Positions 46,749-56,190 of a stretch of DNA of 64,000 bases are shown piece after piece. The DNA is from CATQHD01 sp965202675 (lineage in GTDB: Bacteria > Actinomycetota > Acidimicrobiia > Spongiisociales > Spongiisociaceae). The notes beneath the pieces were generated by a model, which saw only the letters and a program-made list of their open reading frames with translations, had not been told where the DNA came from and made no database searches. The position numbers and the translations under genes were made by a program. The first letter of the stretch is position 1; every line of letters starts with the position of its first letter. The stretch spans positions 2,294,001 to 2,358,000 of the forward strand of contig OZ241842.1 in the NCBI GenBank assembly GCA_965202675.1, in the 5' to 3' direction.

Positions 46749-48818
46749 TTGCTGCAGATACTGGATGCCGGGGGGCGCCTGGTCGGTGACCTGCCGGATC
46801 TGGAGGACAAAGACCTGGTCGAGATGTACCGGCTGATGGCGCTAGGCCGCCGGTTCGACCGCCGCGCCCTCGGCTGGCAGCGCCAGGGCCGCCTGGGCAC
46901 CTTCCCGCCCGGCGCCGGCCAGGAAGCCGCCCAGATCGGCTCCGCCTACGCCGTCGGCCCGCAGGACTGGATCTATCCCAGCTACCGGGAGCACGCCGTC
47001 CAGCTGGCTCGGGGCATGCCTCCGGCGGTGATGCTCTCCTACTACCGGGGGCTTCCCAACCGGGATTGGGACGTCCACCGATACCGGATGAACATCCACA
47101 CCATCCCGATCGCCACCCAGCTTCCCCATGCGGTGGGGCACGCCTACGCCGCCCGGCTGGCCGGCCGGAACCTGATCACGGTGGCCTACTTCGGGGACGG
47201 CGCCACCTCCGAGAGCGACTTCCACTCGGCCATGAACTTCGCCGGGGTGTGGAAGGCCCCCACCGTGTTCATATGCTCCAACAACGGCTGGGCCATCTCC
47301 ATGCCGGTCGACCGCCAGACCGCGGCGGATTCCCTGGCCGGCAAGGCGGCCGCCTACGGGATGCCCGGCGTGCAGGTGGACGGGATGGATGTGCTGGCGG
47401 TGTACGCCGCAACCCGCGAGGCGGTCGAGCGGGCGCGCAGCGGGGGCGGTCCCACCCTGATCGAAGCGGTTACCTACCGCTACGGCCCCCACGCCACCGC
47501 CGACGACCCCACCCTCTACCGGTCGGAGGAGGAGGTGGAGGCCTGGCGCGCCAAGGACCCGATTGAGCGGTTCAAACGTTTTCTGGAAGGCCGGGGGCTG
47601 TGGTCGGATGAAATCGACGAGCAGGTGGAGACGGAGTCGGCGGCGTTCAGCGAGGCCTTGTCGGAGATCGAAGCCCGCCGGGAGCCGCCCCGCGAGGAGG
47701 CCGTCCGCCACGTCTACGAACGGATGCCCAAGGATCTGGCCGTCCAATACGAGACGGCGCTGCGGCGGGAGGGCGGCCCCCCTTCGGCTGTGGAAGCGGA
47801 CGAGCTGTGGGAGATCGGACGCGACATTCTGCCGGACGGCCCCACCGGGCATTGGACCATGGCCGAGGCGATCAACGCGGCCCTGTTCGAGGTGATGGAG
47901 CGCCATCCGGATGCGGTGGTGCTGGGGGAGGATGTGGGGATGACCGGCGGGGTGTTCCGCATCACCGAGGGTCTCCTGGAACGGTTCGGCGCCGAGCGGG
48001 TCATCGACACCCCGCTGTGCGAGACCGGCATCGCCGGTACGGCGGTGGGGCTGGCCATCGGCGGGGCGAGGCCGGTGGCCGAGATCCAGTTCGACGGTTT
48101 CGTATACCCCGCCTTCGACCAGATCGTCAGCCACATGGCGCGGTTCCGGTTCCGCACCCGCAGCAATGTCACCCTGCCGTTGGTGGTGCGCTGGCCGAAC
48201 GGCGGCGGGATAGCCCCCCACGAGTTCCACGGCGACAGCCCGGAGGCCTACTTCGTCCACACTCCCGGCCTGACGGTGGTGATCCCTTCCACTCCCATAG
48301 ACGCCAAGGGGCTGCTGGCCGCCGCGGTGGAGAACCCCGATCCGGTGCTTTTCCTCGAGCCGAAGGTGCTCTACCGGGCGGGGCGGGAAGACGTTCCCAC
48401 CGATTATTACACCTTGCCGATCGGCCGGGCGCGGCTGCGTCGGAGGGGCGGGGACGCGACGATCGTCACCTACGGGGGTATGGTGCGCACGGCGCTGGCG
48501 GCGGCGGAAAGCCTGGCCGCCGAGGGAGTGGACTGCGAGGTGATCGACCTGCGCACCCTGAAGCCCTGGGACCGGGAAGCAGTGATCGGGTCGGTGTACA
48601 GGACGGGGCGGCTGGTGCTGGTCCAGGAACCGCCCCGCACCGCCGGAATGGCCGCCGAGGTGGCGGCGGCGGTGGCCGAGGAGGCCCTCTACGCCTTGGA
48701 GGCCCCAATCGTCAGGGTGGCCGGCTTCGACGCCCCCTGGCCGCAGTTCGGGGTAGAACATCACGCCGTCATCACCCCCCGGCGGGTTGTGTCGGCGGTG
48801 AAAGAGACCCTGGCCTGA
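46749..48818 (+). CDS. Thiamine-dependent alpha-keto acid dehydrogenase E1, alpha and beta subunits fused
   Basis: 689 residues from TTG 46749 (AGGAAGG five bases upstream); an in-frame start at 46683 lacks a ribosome site. Residues about 1-330 are E1 alpha with the ThDP motif FGDGATSESDFHSAMNFAGVWKAP (split here as GDGATSES to NNGWAISMP). Residues about 365-689 are E1 beta with VVLGEDVG, DTPLCETGIAGTAVGLAIGG and HEFHGDSPEAYFVHTPG. It decarboxylates pyruvate or branched-chain 2-oxo acids and passes the acyl group to E2. The two chains are usually separate genes. No E2 or E3 gene lies nearby, so substrate cannot be told. Confidence 0.88.
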   Translation: MLQILDAGGRLVGDLPDLEDKDLVEMYRLMALGRRFDRRALGWQRQGRLGTFPPGAGQEAAQIGSAYAVGPQDWIYPSYREHAVQLARGMPPAVMLSYYRGLPNRDWDVHRYRMNIHTIPIATQLPHAVGHAYAARLAGRNLITVAYFGDGATSESDFHSAMNFAGVWKAPTVFICSNNGWAISMPVDRQTAADSLAGKAAAYGMPGVQVDGMDVLAVYAATREAVERARSGGGPTLIEAVTYRYGPHATADDPTLYRSEEEVEAWRAKDPIERFKRFLEGRGLWSDEIDEQVETESAAFSEALSEIEARREPPREEAVRHVYERMPKDLAVQYETALRREGGPPSAVEADELWEIGRDILPDGPTGHWTMAEAINAALFEVMERHPDAVVLGEDVGMTGGVFRITEGLLERFGAERVIDTPLCETGIAGTAVGLAIGGARPVAEIQFDGFVYPAFDQIVSHMARFRFRTRSNVTLPLVVRWPNGGGIAPHEFHGDSPEAYFVHTPGLTVVIPSTPIDAKGLLAAAVENPDPVLFLEPKVLYRAGREDVPTDYYTLPIGRARLRRRGGDATIVTYGGMVRTALAAAESLAAEGVDCEVIDLRTLKPWDREAVIGSVYRTGRLVLVQEPPRTAGMAAEVAAAVAEEALYALEAPIVRVAGFDAPWPQFGVEHHAVITPRRVVSAVKETLA

Positions 48819-48903
48819 CACCGGACCCCGCATCCTTGCCGATGCCCGCACCGCACATCCGCACCGTATATACAGCGTGTACAGCGTGTAGGCTCCGGCT
48901 CCG

Positions 48904-49467
48904 ATGGATCAGGGCAGGCAGGACAGGATTGCGGCCGTTTTCGGCTCCTCGAGGGCCGTCCCCGGCGACGGACTCTACGAGCAGGGGGTGGAGCTGGGCC
49001 GCCTGCTGGCCGAGGCCGGATTCGGGGTCACCAACGGCGGTTACGCCGGTTTGATGGAAGCCGTGTCGGCCGGGGCGGCCGGGGCCGGCGGCCGGGTGGT
49101 GGGGGTGACCGCCCCGCCTCTCTTCCCCGTCAGGGTGGGCGGCAACCGGTTCCTGACCGAGCAGATCCCCGCCGGGAGCCTCACCGAACGGATCCACATC
49201 ATGTGGGAGATGGCTTGCGCCGCGGTCGTGTGGCCGGGGAGCATCGGCACCTTCACCGAGCTGGCCGTGGTCTGGAACGATGCGGTGCTCGCCGTCCGCC
49301 GCGGAGACACGGCCCGTCCGGTGATCGCCTTCCGGGGCCGCTGGGAGGAGCTGGTGAGCCGGCTCACCGTCGACCTGGCGGCTGATCCGGGTCTGGTCTC
49401 CATGGTGGACACCCCCTCCGAGGCGGTCGAGGAGCTCCTCCGGCTGACCAGCGCCGGGGGTTCCTGA
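48904..49467 (+). CDS. LOG family protein (lysine-decarboxylase-like fold)
   Basis: 187 residues with a Rossmann-like fold: AAVFGSSRAVPGD at the N-terminus, GFGVTNGGYAGLMEAVSAGA in the middle and the family signature PGSIGTFTEL, where PGGxGTxxE is usual and the second Gly is Ser. LOG enzymes release active cytokinins from nucleotides; bacterial members cleave nucleoside monophosphates. The Gly-to-Ser change is conservative, so activity may be retained. It sits 85 bp after the E1 gene. Confidence 0.8.
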   Translation: MDQGRQDRIAAVFGSSRAVPGDGLYEQGVELGRLLAEAGFGVTNGGYAGLMEAVSAGAAGAGGRVVGVTAPPLFPVRVGGNRFLTEQIPAGSLTERIHIMWEMACAAVVWPGSIGTFTELAVVWNDAVLAVRRGDTARPVIAFRGRWEELVSRLTVDLAADPGLVSMVDTPSEAVEELLRLTSAGGS

Positions 49468-49576
49468 TCCGCTCTCCTCCGGTGTTCGCCCTGCGGTCCC
49501 GAAAGGCAGGCTTATCGGCCGCCGCGCTCTAACATGGCCGCATTCTGATGACCAACTTCACGGCCTTCACGCGTCC

Positions 49577-50509
49577 ATGACCGATCTCCGTGTAGAACAA
49601 GCCGCCGGCGGGGTGGTGTGGAGAGTCGGCAAGCAGGGGATCGAGGTGCTTCTCGTGCATCGCCCCACCTATCGGGATTGGACGTTGCCCAAAGGCAAGC
49701 TCGATGCCGGGGAGAGCCTGGTGGAATGCGCCCGGCGGGAGGTCATCGAGGAGACGGGGGTCCGTCCGGTGATCGGCCGGTACCTGGGAACGATCACCTA
49801 TTACAAACGGAACGGTCGGCCCGAGAACGGCGGCAGATACCGGCGGGTGGAGGGGGAGCAGAAGAACGGCTACTCCAATGGGGAGATCCGCCGCAAGGAG
49901 GTGCACTACTGGGCGATGAGGGCCGAAGGCGCCGCCCGCACCGCCTGCGACGAGGTGGACGGCATCCGCTGGGTTTCCGAAGAGGATCTGGCCGGCCATC
50001 TGACCTACGAGACCGAGCAGGGGCTGGTGACCGATATGAGGAACGGGTGGAGAAGCCCCGCCGACCGCATCCTGCTGATCCGCCACGCCAAAGCCGGGTC
50101 GCGGTCCGAATGGGAAGGCGACGACTCGAAGCGGCCGCTTTCCGAGCGGGGGCGGCGGCAGGCGGCGGCCATCGTCGGCCGGCTCGAAGGGTTCCCGATC
50201 GACTCCATCCTCACCAGCCGCGCCGCCCGATGCCGCGAGACGGTCGCGCCGCTGGCCGAAGCCCGCCGTCTCGTTCCCGAGATCAGTGAGGATCTGTGGG
50301 AGGAGGCCGGGCCGGACAGGATCGAGGCCCTGATAGGGGCGCCGCCCGGTGGGGCGAGGTTGCTCTGTTCCCACCGCCCCAACGTCACCGCCGCCCTGCG
50401 CACTCTGCTGGGCGGCCCGGCCGTCCCGCGCCTGGCAAAAGGCTCCACCTGGGTGTTCGACTTCGACAAAGGCAAGCTGGCCGCCGTCAACTACCTGGCC
50501 GCCCCCTGA
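49577..50509 (+). CDS. NUDIX hydrolase fused to histidine phosphatase (MutT1-like)
   Basis: 310 residues. The N-terminal NUDIX domain has the complete box GKLDAGESLVECARREVIEE(TG) at about residues 40-60. The C-terminal part (about 165-310) is a SixA-like histidine phosphatase with RHAK at about 173-176 and a second His in CSHRPN. Mycobacterial MutT1 has the same two-domain build and removes oxidised guanine nucleotides or cleaves diadenosine polyphosphates. Catalytic residues look intact in both domains. Monocistronic. Confidence 0.9.
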   Translation: MTDLRVEQAAGGVVWRVGKQGIEVLLVHRPTYRDWTLPKGKLDAGESLVECARREVIEETGVRPVIGRYLGTITYYKRNGRPENGGRYRRVEGEQKNGYSNGEIRRKEVHYWAMRAEGAARTACDEVDGIRWVSEEDLAGHLTYETEQGLVTDMRNGWRSPADRILLIRHAKAGSRSEWEGDDSKRPLSERGRRQAAAIVGRLEGFPIDSILTSRAARCRETVAPLAEARRLVPEISEDLWEEAGPDRIEALIGAPPGGARLLCSHRPNVTAALRTLLGGPAVPRLAKGSTWVFDFDKGKLAAVNYLAAP

Positions 50510-50737
50510 ATCTTTTGATCTGCAGCGGCAGACGGCTTCTTGCCGGACGCGGCATCGACGATCCCGACTGTCAGCTGTCGCCGGCCTTCGAGTCCGGCGT
50601 GTTCGGCAACTACGCCGACTCCGGACGGTTCCTGGGGAGGCGAGATCCCGGGCGGCGGTGGTGAAGCCCGTGTCCGCCGATTGCCGGTATTCAGAAGGTG
50701 GTTGCTCCGCTTTTGTGCGTTGCTTCCTCGTGCTATC

Positions 50738-50980
50738 ATGATGCAAGTCATGCCTAACGTACTGGTAAGAGACCTGCCCGACGAGGTACACCGCAGGCTT
50801 GTAGAACGGGCGCAGGCGGGAGGGCGCTCCCTCCAGCAGTTTCTGGTCGCCGAGCTCACCCGGCTGGCCGAAGCCGTCGGCTTCGATGAGCTGGTCGCCC
50901 GTATCGAGAGCAATGAGGGCGGGCGGGTCGGGCTGGCGCAGGCTGTCAGCGACCTGGAGCAGGCGCGCGGACGCAAGTGA
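50738..50980 (+). CDS. vapB: VapB/FitA-like antitoxin
   Basis: 80 residues from ATG 50738; ATG 50750 (MPNVLVRDLPDEVHRRL) is the more usual first residue. A ribbon-helix-helix DNA-binding domain occupies the N-terminus, and the C-terminus (FDELVARIESNEGG) should wrap the toxin. TATCAT at 50734-50739 could be a -10 box, in which case the transcript would begin close to the 50750 ATG and be leaderless. The stop overlaps the toxin start (GTGA). It neutralises and autoregulates VapC. Confidence 0.8.
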   Translation: MMQVMPNVLVRDLPDEVHRRLVERAQAGGRSLQQFLVAELTRLAEAVGFDELVARIESNEGGRVGLAQAVSDLEQARGRK

Positions 50981-51396
50981 TCGTCGTCGACGCCTCGATC
51001 CTGGCGAATCTGGTGGGCGACGACGGTCCGGACGGCCGCCTCGCCCGCAGCCTTCTGGACGGCGTCGAGCCGGTCGCCGTCCCGGACCTGGCGGATGTCG
51101 AGACGGCGGCCGTCTTGCGGAAGCGTTGGATTGACCATGCGCTCACGGAGCGGCGTCTGGCCGCCGCGGTGGATTACCTCGCGGCTTTGCCGTTCCTGCG
51201 GTTTCCGGCCAGGCCTCTGTTGCCTCGGATTCTTGAACTTCGCACCGACCTCACCGCCTATGACGCCGTCTACGCGGCTTTGACGGAAGCCCTGTCCGGT
51301 ACTCTGCTCACCGCGGACGCTCGCCTTGCGAACGCCGCCGGCCCCCGTTGCCCCATCCGGTTGGTCGGCCTTCCGCGGGGCGCCGGTTCCTCGTAA
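50977..51396 (+). CDS. vapC: VapC-type PIN-domain toxin
   Basis: 139 residues with a GTG start overlapping the antitoxin stop by four bases. PIN acidic residues are visible: Asp in VVDASILANL (residue 5), Glu in DVETAAVLRKRW, Asp in TAYDAVYAALTEAL and Asp in LTADARLA. VapC toxins are Mg-dependent RNases that cut tRNA or rRNA when released from VapB. All four catalytic acids are present, so it is probably active. Confidence 0.88.
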   Translation: MIVVDASILANLVGDDGPDGRLARSLLDGVEPVAVPDLADVETAAVLRKRWIDHALTERRLAAAVDYLAALPFLRFPARPLLPRILELRTDLTAYDAVYAALTEALSGTLLTADARLANAAGPRCPIRLVGLPRGAGSS

Positions 51397-51478
51397 GGCA
51401 GATCCGGTTGCTCACTGCGCAACTGTCAACCACGTCCATGGGAAGTACATCAGCATGCAAGGGTTGCCGTCCGGCGCG

Positions 51479-51499
51479 CCCCCTGAAATCCGATGAGCC
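51479..51499. mobile_element. Solitary ISL3-type right end
   Basis: This stretch matches the right terminus of the IS at 22158-23599 in 20 of 21 positions (core CCCTGAAATCCGA, then GAGCC). No left end or transposase is nearby. It directly abuts the truncated surface-protein reading frame, so an IS copy probably cut that gene and was later lost. Confidence 0.5.
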
Positions 51500-52522
51500 G
51501 GTTTACTATCAGTATCAACACCGACACCGCCGCCGAGTCCGCAGAACGCATCAACATCACCGCAACCGCCGCCGGGTTCACCATCGCGCCCACCTTCCTG
51601 ACCATCACCAACACCGCCCCCGCAGCACCCCCACCGGCCCCCGCGCCCGCACCCCACCCGCAGGAGGCGGCGGAGGCGGCGGAGGCGGCGGTGGTGGGGG
51701 TGCGCCCCGCCCGCTCAACCAGCCCCGCCGGCAACACCGCCCGCCCCCGCTTGTGTGGGCCGGTTCTGCGACGAGGACGGCAGCGTCCACCAGGCCAACA
51801 TCGAACGCATCGCCCAATGGCAGATCACCCTCGGATGCAGCGCCACCGACCCCACCCTGTTCTGCCCCTCGGCCGACATCACCCGAAGGCAGATGGCCGC
51901 GTTCCTGTACCGGGCCGTCTCCCAGCGTTGGACCATCCAAGCACCCCAAACCGCCCAGCTGTCCGACGTGGGCGCCGACGCCTGGTACCGCACCTACGCC
52001 GACTGGGTCATCTCGGTCAACGCGTTCGAAGCCCCCGGGGGAGTATTCAACCCCGGCGGGGTAGTAACCCGAGCGGATATGGCCATCATGATGATCGCCG
52101 CGTTCCTCCACCTCGAAGCCGTCGACGAACCCGAAGGCCTCTTCCAAGACGCCCAGGGCGCAGACCCGTCCGTCGTCCAAGCCATCGAGGGCATGTACCA
52201 AACCGGGGTAACCCGAGGGTGTTCCACCAGCCCCCTCAACTACTGCCCCGACCAGCCCGTAACCCGAGCCCAGATGGCGTCGTTCTTCGTCCGGGCCATC
52301 GACCAGGCCCCCCGGCAACCCCCCAAACCGCCGGGAGCGGCTCCTGAAGGCGCCCCGATACACAACCGCAGGGAGAAGCCCAGCCCGACAGCGGCGCCGC
52401 AAAGTGCCCGCCCTGTACGAAACGCACAGCACCGCATCACTATCCACACACCCGCCCAACCCTCACCCTGCCGAGAAGGAGGCTCACCCGAAGCCGAACG
52501 CCGGTTGGGGTTGGTGTTTTAG
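51500..52522 (+). pseudogene. Truncated, frameshifted Calx-beta/SLH surface protein
   Basis: The remnant starts in mid-domain: RFTISINTDTAAESAERI is the end of a Calx-beta-like repeat, followed by a Pro/Ala linker in the same frame up to about 51660. A GGC/GGA microsatellite (51662-51700) then breaks the frame, and reading resumes in another frame as ACVGRFCDEDGSVHQANIER, leading into SLH-type repeats (LGCSATDPTLFCPSADITRRQMAAFLYRA quoted in part; QTGVTRGCSTSPLNYCP). SLH domains anchor proteins to the cell wall. There is no start codon, signal peptide or N-terminal part, so it cannot make the normal product. The region 51397-51478 upstream shows no gene. Confidence 0.75.
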
Positions 52523-52526
52523 AATA

Positions 52527-52994
52527 ACGGAATGACAAAAAAAATCCCGTCGGATCTCCCGCAAGGGTATTGACTATGTCGCATCGATGCTGTATTAATG
52601 GAAGAGCCGAAAGCACCTCCGGTCGGCCGCCGGCGCAGACCGAGACAGGGATCATCTTTTCGAACGCGACCCGCCGGGGTACTGACCGAACGCGTCCGGA
52701 TCTCAGGTGGTGGCGGTGGGGGCCGGGCCCGCGAAGCGGGGCGCGGGGGCGGCGTTTTTCGCGTTCTTGCCGGGGGTCCGGAGGTGAATAGGGGTTTGGC
52801 CGGTGGGTTTGGGTTTTTGCAGGGTCCGGGGGTGGATGGGGGTTTGGCCGGCGGGTTCGGAGAATACGCTGATAGGCGGTGCCTTCGCCGTTCCGCCGGC
52901 GAGTGCAGCGCCCCGCCGCCTCATGCTCATCGGGCAGACCATCCAATAGTTTGCTTGCGCCGGGACGCCTTCCGGTCCCCTATCCGCGCATGCT
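52527..52994 (+). repeat. Dispersed promoter-bearing repeat, copy B
   Basis: Full element in plus orientation: GGAATGACAAAAAA start, promoter, palindromic-loop hairpin (52620-52642, loop hexamer GCCGGC), CCCGC-GAA-GCGGG hairpin, two imperfect units of the variable tract, then the second conserved module ending GCGCATGC. The DUF3179 gene begins 22 bp beyond, and one of its possible ATG codons (52990) lies in the element's last bases. No conserved reading frame compared with the other copies. Confidence 0.85.
52570..52598 (+). promoter_or_regulatory. Predicted sigma70 promoter inside repeat copy B
   Basis: TTGACT (52570-52575), 17-bp spacer, TATTAA (52593-52598). It points towards the DUF3179 gene about 420 bp downstream. 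Confidence 0.6.
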
Positions 52995-53016
52995 CTCATC
53001 GGCTGTTATTTTCAGT

Positions 53017-54393
53017 ATGACCCGGCCGGCTAGGTTCGGCTCGTTCCCGGCGCTCGTTGCGTTGGCGGTTCTGGCCGCCTCCTGCGGATCCGGCGCCCGG
53101 CCATCTGATCCTCCCATTACCATCGCATCTCCGGCTGTCCCTGACGCGTCCGGCGGAACGGCGGGGGCGGATTCCGACCCGGTTGCTTCTTCGGCTTCCC
53201 GGCCGGCGGGGGGCGCCCCTGTCGGCGGGGAGGCCCGCCCGGAACCGGAACCCGCCGCTGCGGCCACCGGGGAGGCAGCGGTGGATACTTCCACCGCCGG
53301 CGCCCCCCCGGATGATCCCAGAGAAGGGATGGATGCCCTGGTCCGCCAGGCCACCCAGCCGTGGCCCACCGATTGGAGCAGCCGCACCATCGACCTGGGG
53401 GAGCTCCTGCTGGGCTTGCAGATGATCGACCCCAGGGACGGCATCCAGCCTATCGATGATCCGGTGTTCCAACCCGCTTCGACGGCTTCCGAATGGTTGG
53501 AGGACCGGGTGCCGGGCGTTCTGGCCGTGCTGGGAGAGGAGGCCCGCTTCTACCCGTTGGGCATTCTCCACCGCCGCGAGATCGTCAATGACAGCATCGG
53601 GGGAATCCCGGTTGCGGTCACCTACTGCCCCTTGTGCAACACTGCGCTGACCTTCGACCGGCGGGTCGAGGGGCGGACCCTCCGTTTCGGCGTCTCCGGT
53701 CTGCTCCGCAATTCGGATCTGGTGATGTGGGACGACCACACCGTTTCCTTGTGGCAACAGGTTACCGGCGAGGCCGTCGTAGGCGCCGCCGCCGGGGCGG
53801 TGCTCAACCCCCTGCCCACCGCCATCGTTTCCTTCGGGGAGTTCTCCGCCTCCTACCCCGAAGGGGCGGTGCTTACCGGCGGCCGGGATTCTCCTTCTCC
53901 CCACGATTTCAACCCCTACGAGGGCTATTCGACCCGCTCCGCCCCCTACGGCTTCTACACCGGCGAGATAGACCCCCGCTACCCGGCCTTGGAGCGGGTG
54001 GTGGGGGTGACCGAGGGCGGGGCGGCCGCCGCCTACCCCTTCCCTGTCATCTCTCAGGCCGGGGCGGTCAACGACACCGTGGGCGGCGTTCCTGTTGCCG
54101 TGTTCTGGGGCGGCGACACCGCCGACGCCCTCGACACCCGTGCGGTGAGCGAAGGGCGTCCGGTCGGAACAGGAGTGGCCTACCTGCGCACGGTGGACGG
54201 ACGGGATCTCACCTTCATCAAGGAAGGCGAAGTGTTCCGGGACGCAGAAACGGCTTCGACGTGGACCCTTCTGGGCGAGGCGGTAGGCGGCCCCCTGGCC
54301 GGAACCCGCCTGCAGTTGGCCGTACACCGCAACGAGTTCTGGTTCGTCTGGGGCGCCTTCTTCTCGGAGGGCGCGGTCTACGAGGGCGGGTGA
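53017..54393 (+). CDS. DUF3179 lipoprotein
   Basis: 458 residues from ATG 53017 (an alternative ATG at 52990 adds nine residues). The signal peptide ends in a lipobox-like LAASC, so it is probably an exported lipoprotein. After a low-complexity linker (about residues 25-105) the DUF3179 domain follows, with the conserved cysteines in VTYCPLCNTALTFDR, then GVSGLLRNSDLVMWD and TRSAPYGFY. Function of the family is unknown; the CPLC motif hints at redox or metal binding. The gene starts right behind dispersed repeat B, whose promoter may drive it. Confidence 0.85.
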   Translation: MTRPARFGSFPALVALAVLAASCGSGARPSDPPITIASPAVPDASGGTAGADSDPVASSASRPAGGAPVGGEARPEPEPAAAATGEAAVDTSTAGAPPDDPREGMDALVRQATQPWPTDWSSRTIDLGELLLGLQMIDPRDGIQPIDDPVFQPASTASEWLEDRVPGVLAVLGEEARFYPLGILHRREIVNDSIGGIPVAVTYCPLCNTALTFDRRVEGRTLRFGVSGLLRNSDLVMWDDHTVSLWQQVTGEAVVGAAAGAVLNPLPTAIVSFGEFSASYPEGAVLTGGRDSPSPHDFNPYEGYSTRSAPYGFYTGEIDPRYPALERVVGVTEGGAAAAYPFPVISQAGAVNDTVGGVPVAVFWGGDTADALDTRAVSEGRPVGTGVAYLRTVDGRDLTFIKEGEVFRDAETASTWTLLGEAVGGPLAGTRLQLAVHRNEFWFVWGAFFSEGAVYEGG

Positions 54394-54646
54394 GGCTCAG
54401 GCGAGGAGCAGGCTCCCCTTTTGCCCTCGAAAGCATCGGGCAACCATTCGGGCGCGGCGTCGAAGTCCTCCGCCATCCATATCCGCCCCGCGAACCTGCC
54501 CGGCACGCGGGGTGTCCGCTTGGGCCGAAAGGGAACGAGCTTGGCCAACGGCTTGCCCGCCCGCCCGATCACGACTCCTCTCCGCCGGCTGCCCGGTCCA
54601 AGAGCTTCGAGAAGTTGGCCTCTGCTTCGTCAACGTTGATAACCAT
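54378..54646 (-). pseudogene. Frameshifted Phd/YefM-type antitoxin
   Basis: ATG 54646 opens a typical Phd N-terminus (VINVDEAEANFSKLLDRAAGGEE) which then meets a stop. One added base would restore VVIGRAGKPLAKLVPFRP and the C-terminal toxin-binding tail (GRIWMAEDFDAAPEWLPDAFEG) seen in the neighbouring frame. A single-base deletion near 54570-54575 therefore inactivated it. No toxin gene follows; the frame ends inside the convergent DUF3179 gene. It is a relic, or a sequencing error could hide an intact orphan. Confidence 0.7.
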
Positions 54647-54694
54647 GGTGCAAGAGCGCAACGAGCCGGCGCCTCGGCAGGCGCGGACTGCCGG

Positions 54695-55708
54695 TCAGAT
54701 CAGGTCCTGCTCGCGGATGCCGAACGAAGGGTGCCGCAGCCGGCAGAGGGCAAGCTTTTCGAGCTGGCGGATGCGTTCCCGGGTCAGCTTGAACTCGTCC
54801 CCGATCTCTTCGAGGGTGCGGGGGATGCCGTCCGTGAACCCGTAACGCAGGGCCAGGATGCGCCCCTCCCGGTAGGGCAGGCGCTTGATGGACCGATACA
54901 GGGAATCGGACACGTCCATGTCCTCGGTGAGGCGCACCGGGTCGGCGGCCTCCTGGTCCTCGATGAAGTCCCCGAGCTGGGCGCCGTCCTCCCCGACCGG
55001 CTTTTCGAGAGACGCCGTGTCCGAGACGCTCAGCGCCAGCTCCACCTTGTCGAGGGTTACCCCCGCTTCCTCGGCTATCTCCGCCGGCTTGGGGTCCTTG
55101 CCGTTGTCGGCCTTCAGGTTGGCCTGGGCGGCCCTTACCGCCGCCAGGGTGTCGTGGAGGTGCACCGGGATGCGCACGGTGCGGGACTTGTCGGCGATGG
55201 CGCGGGTGATGGCCTGGCGTATCCACCAGGTGGCGTAGGTGGAGAACTTGAAGCCCTTGCGCCAGTCGAACTTCTCCACTGCCCGGATCAGCCCCAGGTT
55301 GCCCTCCTGGATGAGGTCGAGGAAATCGATGCCGGAGGTGTTGGCGTAGCGGCGGGCGTTGGAGACCACGAGGCGCAGGTTGGCGGTGAGGAAGGTGTCC
55401 TTGGCCTCCCGCCCCTGATTGCGCTTCCGCTCCAGGGAGATGCGCTCCTTGATGTTCTTGAAGTCGCCCTGGCCCAGGCGTTCGGCGGCTTCGTGGCCGG
55501 CTTCGATCTTCTGGGCCAGCTCTACTTCCCTCTCGGCGTTGAGCAGGTCGTATTCACCGATGGCGGCCAGGTACTGGCTGACCAGATCGGTGGTCAGCCT
55601 CCCCCGCTCGTCCGTGAGCTTGCTGCGGTTGCGCTCCCGCTCGCGTTTGGTGCGGGCGTCTGCAGGCACAGCGGTCTTCTTCCGCAAGGTCCGGTTGGCC
55701 ACCACCAT
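54695..55708 (-). CDS. RNA polymerase sigma factor, SigA/HrdB-like (group 1 or 2)
   Basis: 337 residues, AAGGGA six bases before the ATG. Region 1.2 (DLVSQYLAAIGEYDLLNAEREVELA, in part), region 2 (NLRLVVSNARRYA, DLIQEGNLGLIRAVEKFDW, FSTYATWWIRQAI), region 3 and region 4 (TLEEIGDEFKLTRERIRQLE) are all present. The long acidic region 1.1 of primary sigma factors is short here, so it may be a group 2 factor or the primary one in short form. It recognises -35/-10 promoters of the kind seen in the dispersed repeats. Repeat copy C lies upstream and reads towards it, after a 328-bp stretch (55709-56036) in which I see no gene. Confidence 0.88.
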   Translation of the reverse strand: MVVANRTLRKKTAVPADARTKRERERNRSKLTDERGRLTTDLVSQYLAAIGEYDLLNAEREVELAQKIEAGHEAAERLGQGDFKNIKERISLERKRNQGREAKDTFLTANLRLVVSNARRYANTSGIDFLDLIQEGNLGLIRAVEKFDWRKGFKFSTYATWWIRQAITRAIADKSRTVRIPVHLHDTLAAVRAAQANLKADNGKDPKPAEIAEEAGVTLDKVELALSVSDTASLEKPVGEDGAQLGDFIEDQEAADPVRLTEDMDVSDSLYRSIKRLPYREGRILALRYGFTDGIPRTLEEIGDEFKLTRERIRQLEKLALCRLRHPSFGIREQDLI

Positions 55709-56190
55709 ACGAATCCCTTCCCATCTTGATCAGCCGCCGCCCCGCCTGGGGCTGCGGGCCGCCTCGCGGGCGGCTCCCTAGATGTCCTCACTCTGATCGG
55801 AGCGCCGGGGCTCCGGCAGGATACCGCACCCGTTGGCCGCCCGCCTTGCCGCTCCGATGACACAGCGTACCCTCCGGCCCTGCCGGCGGGCAATGATACG
55901 TCATCCGCACCGTTGCCGCGTTGCGGACAATCTACCCCTGGAAACGTTTCATCAACGGTTTTATTCCCGATAAATCATCCGATCGAGGCAAATCCGGTCA
56001 TGCGGGCCCGCTTGCCGGATGCCCGCTTCGGGATTGGAGCATGCGCGGACGGGGAGCCGGAAGGCGTCCCGGCGCAAGCAACTATTGGATGGTCTGCCCG
56101 ATGAGCAGGGGCGGCGGGGCGCTGTCCTCCCCGGCGGAACGGCGAAGCCGCCGCCTATCCGTGCATCCTCCGAACCCACTGGTCAGACCC

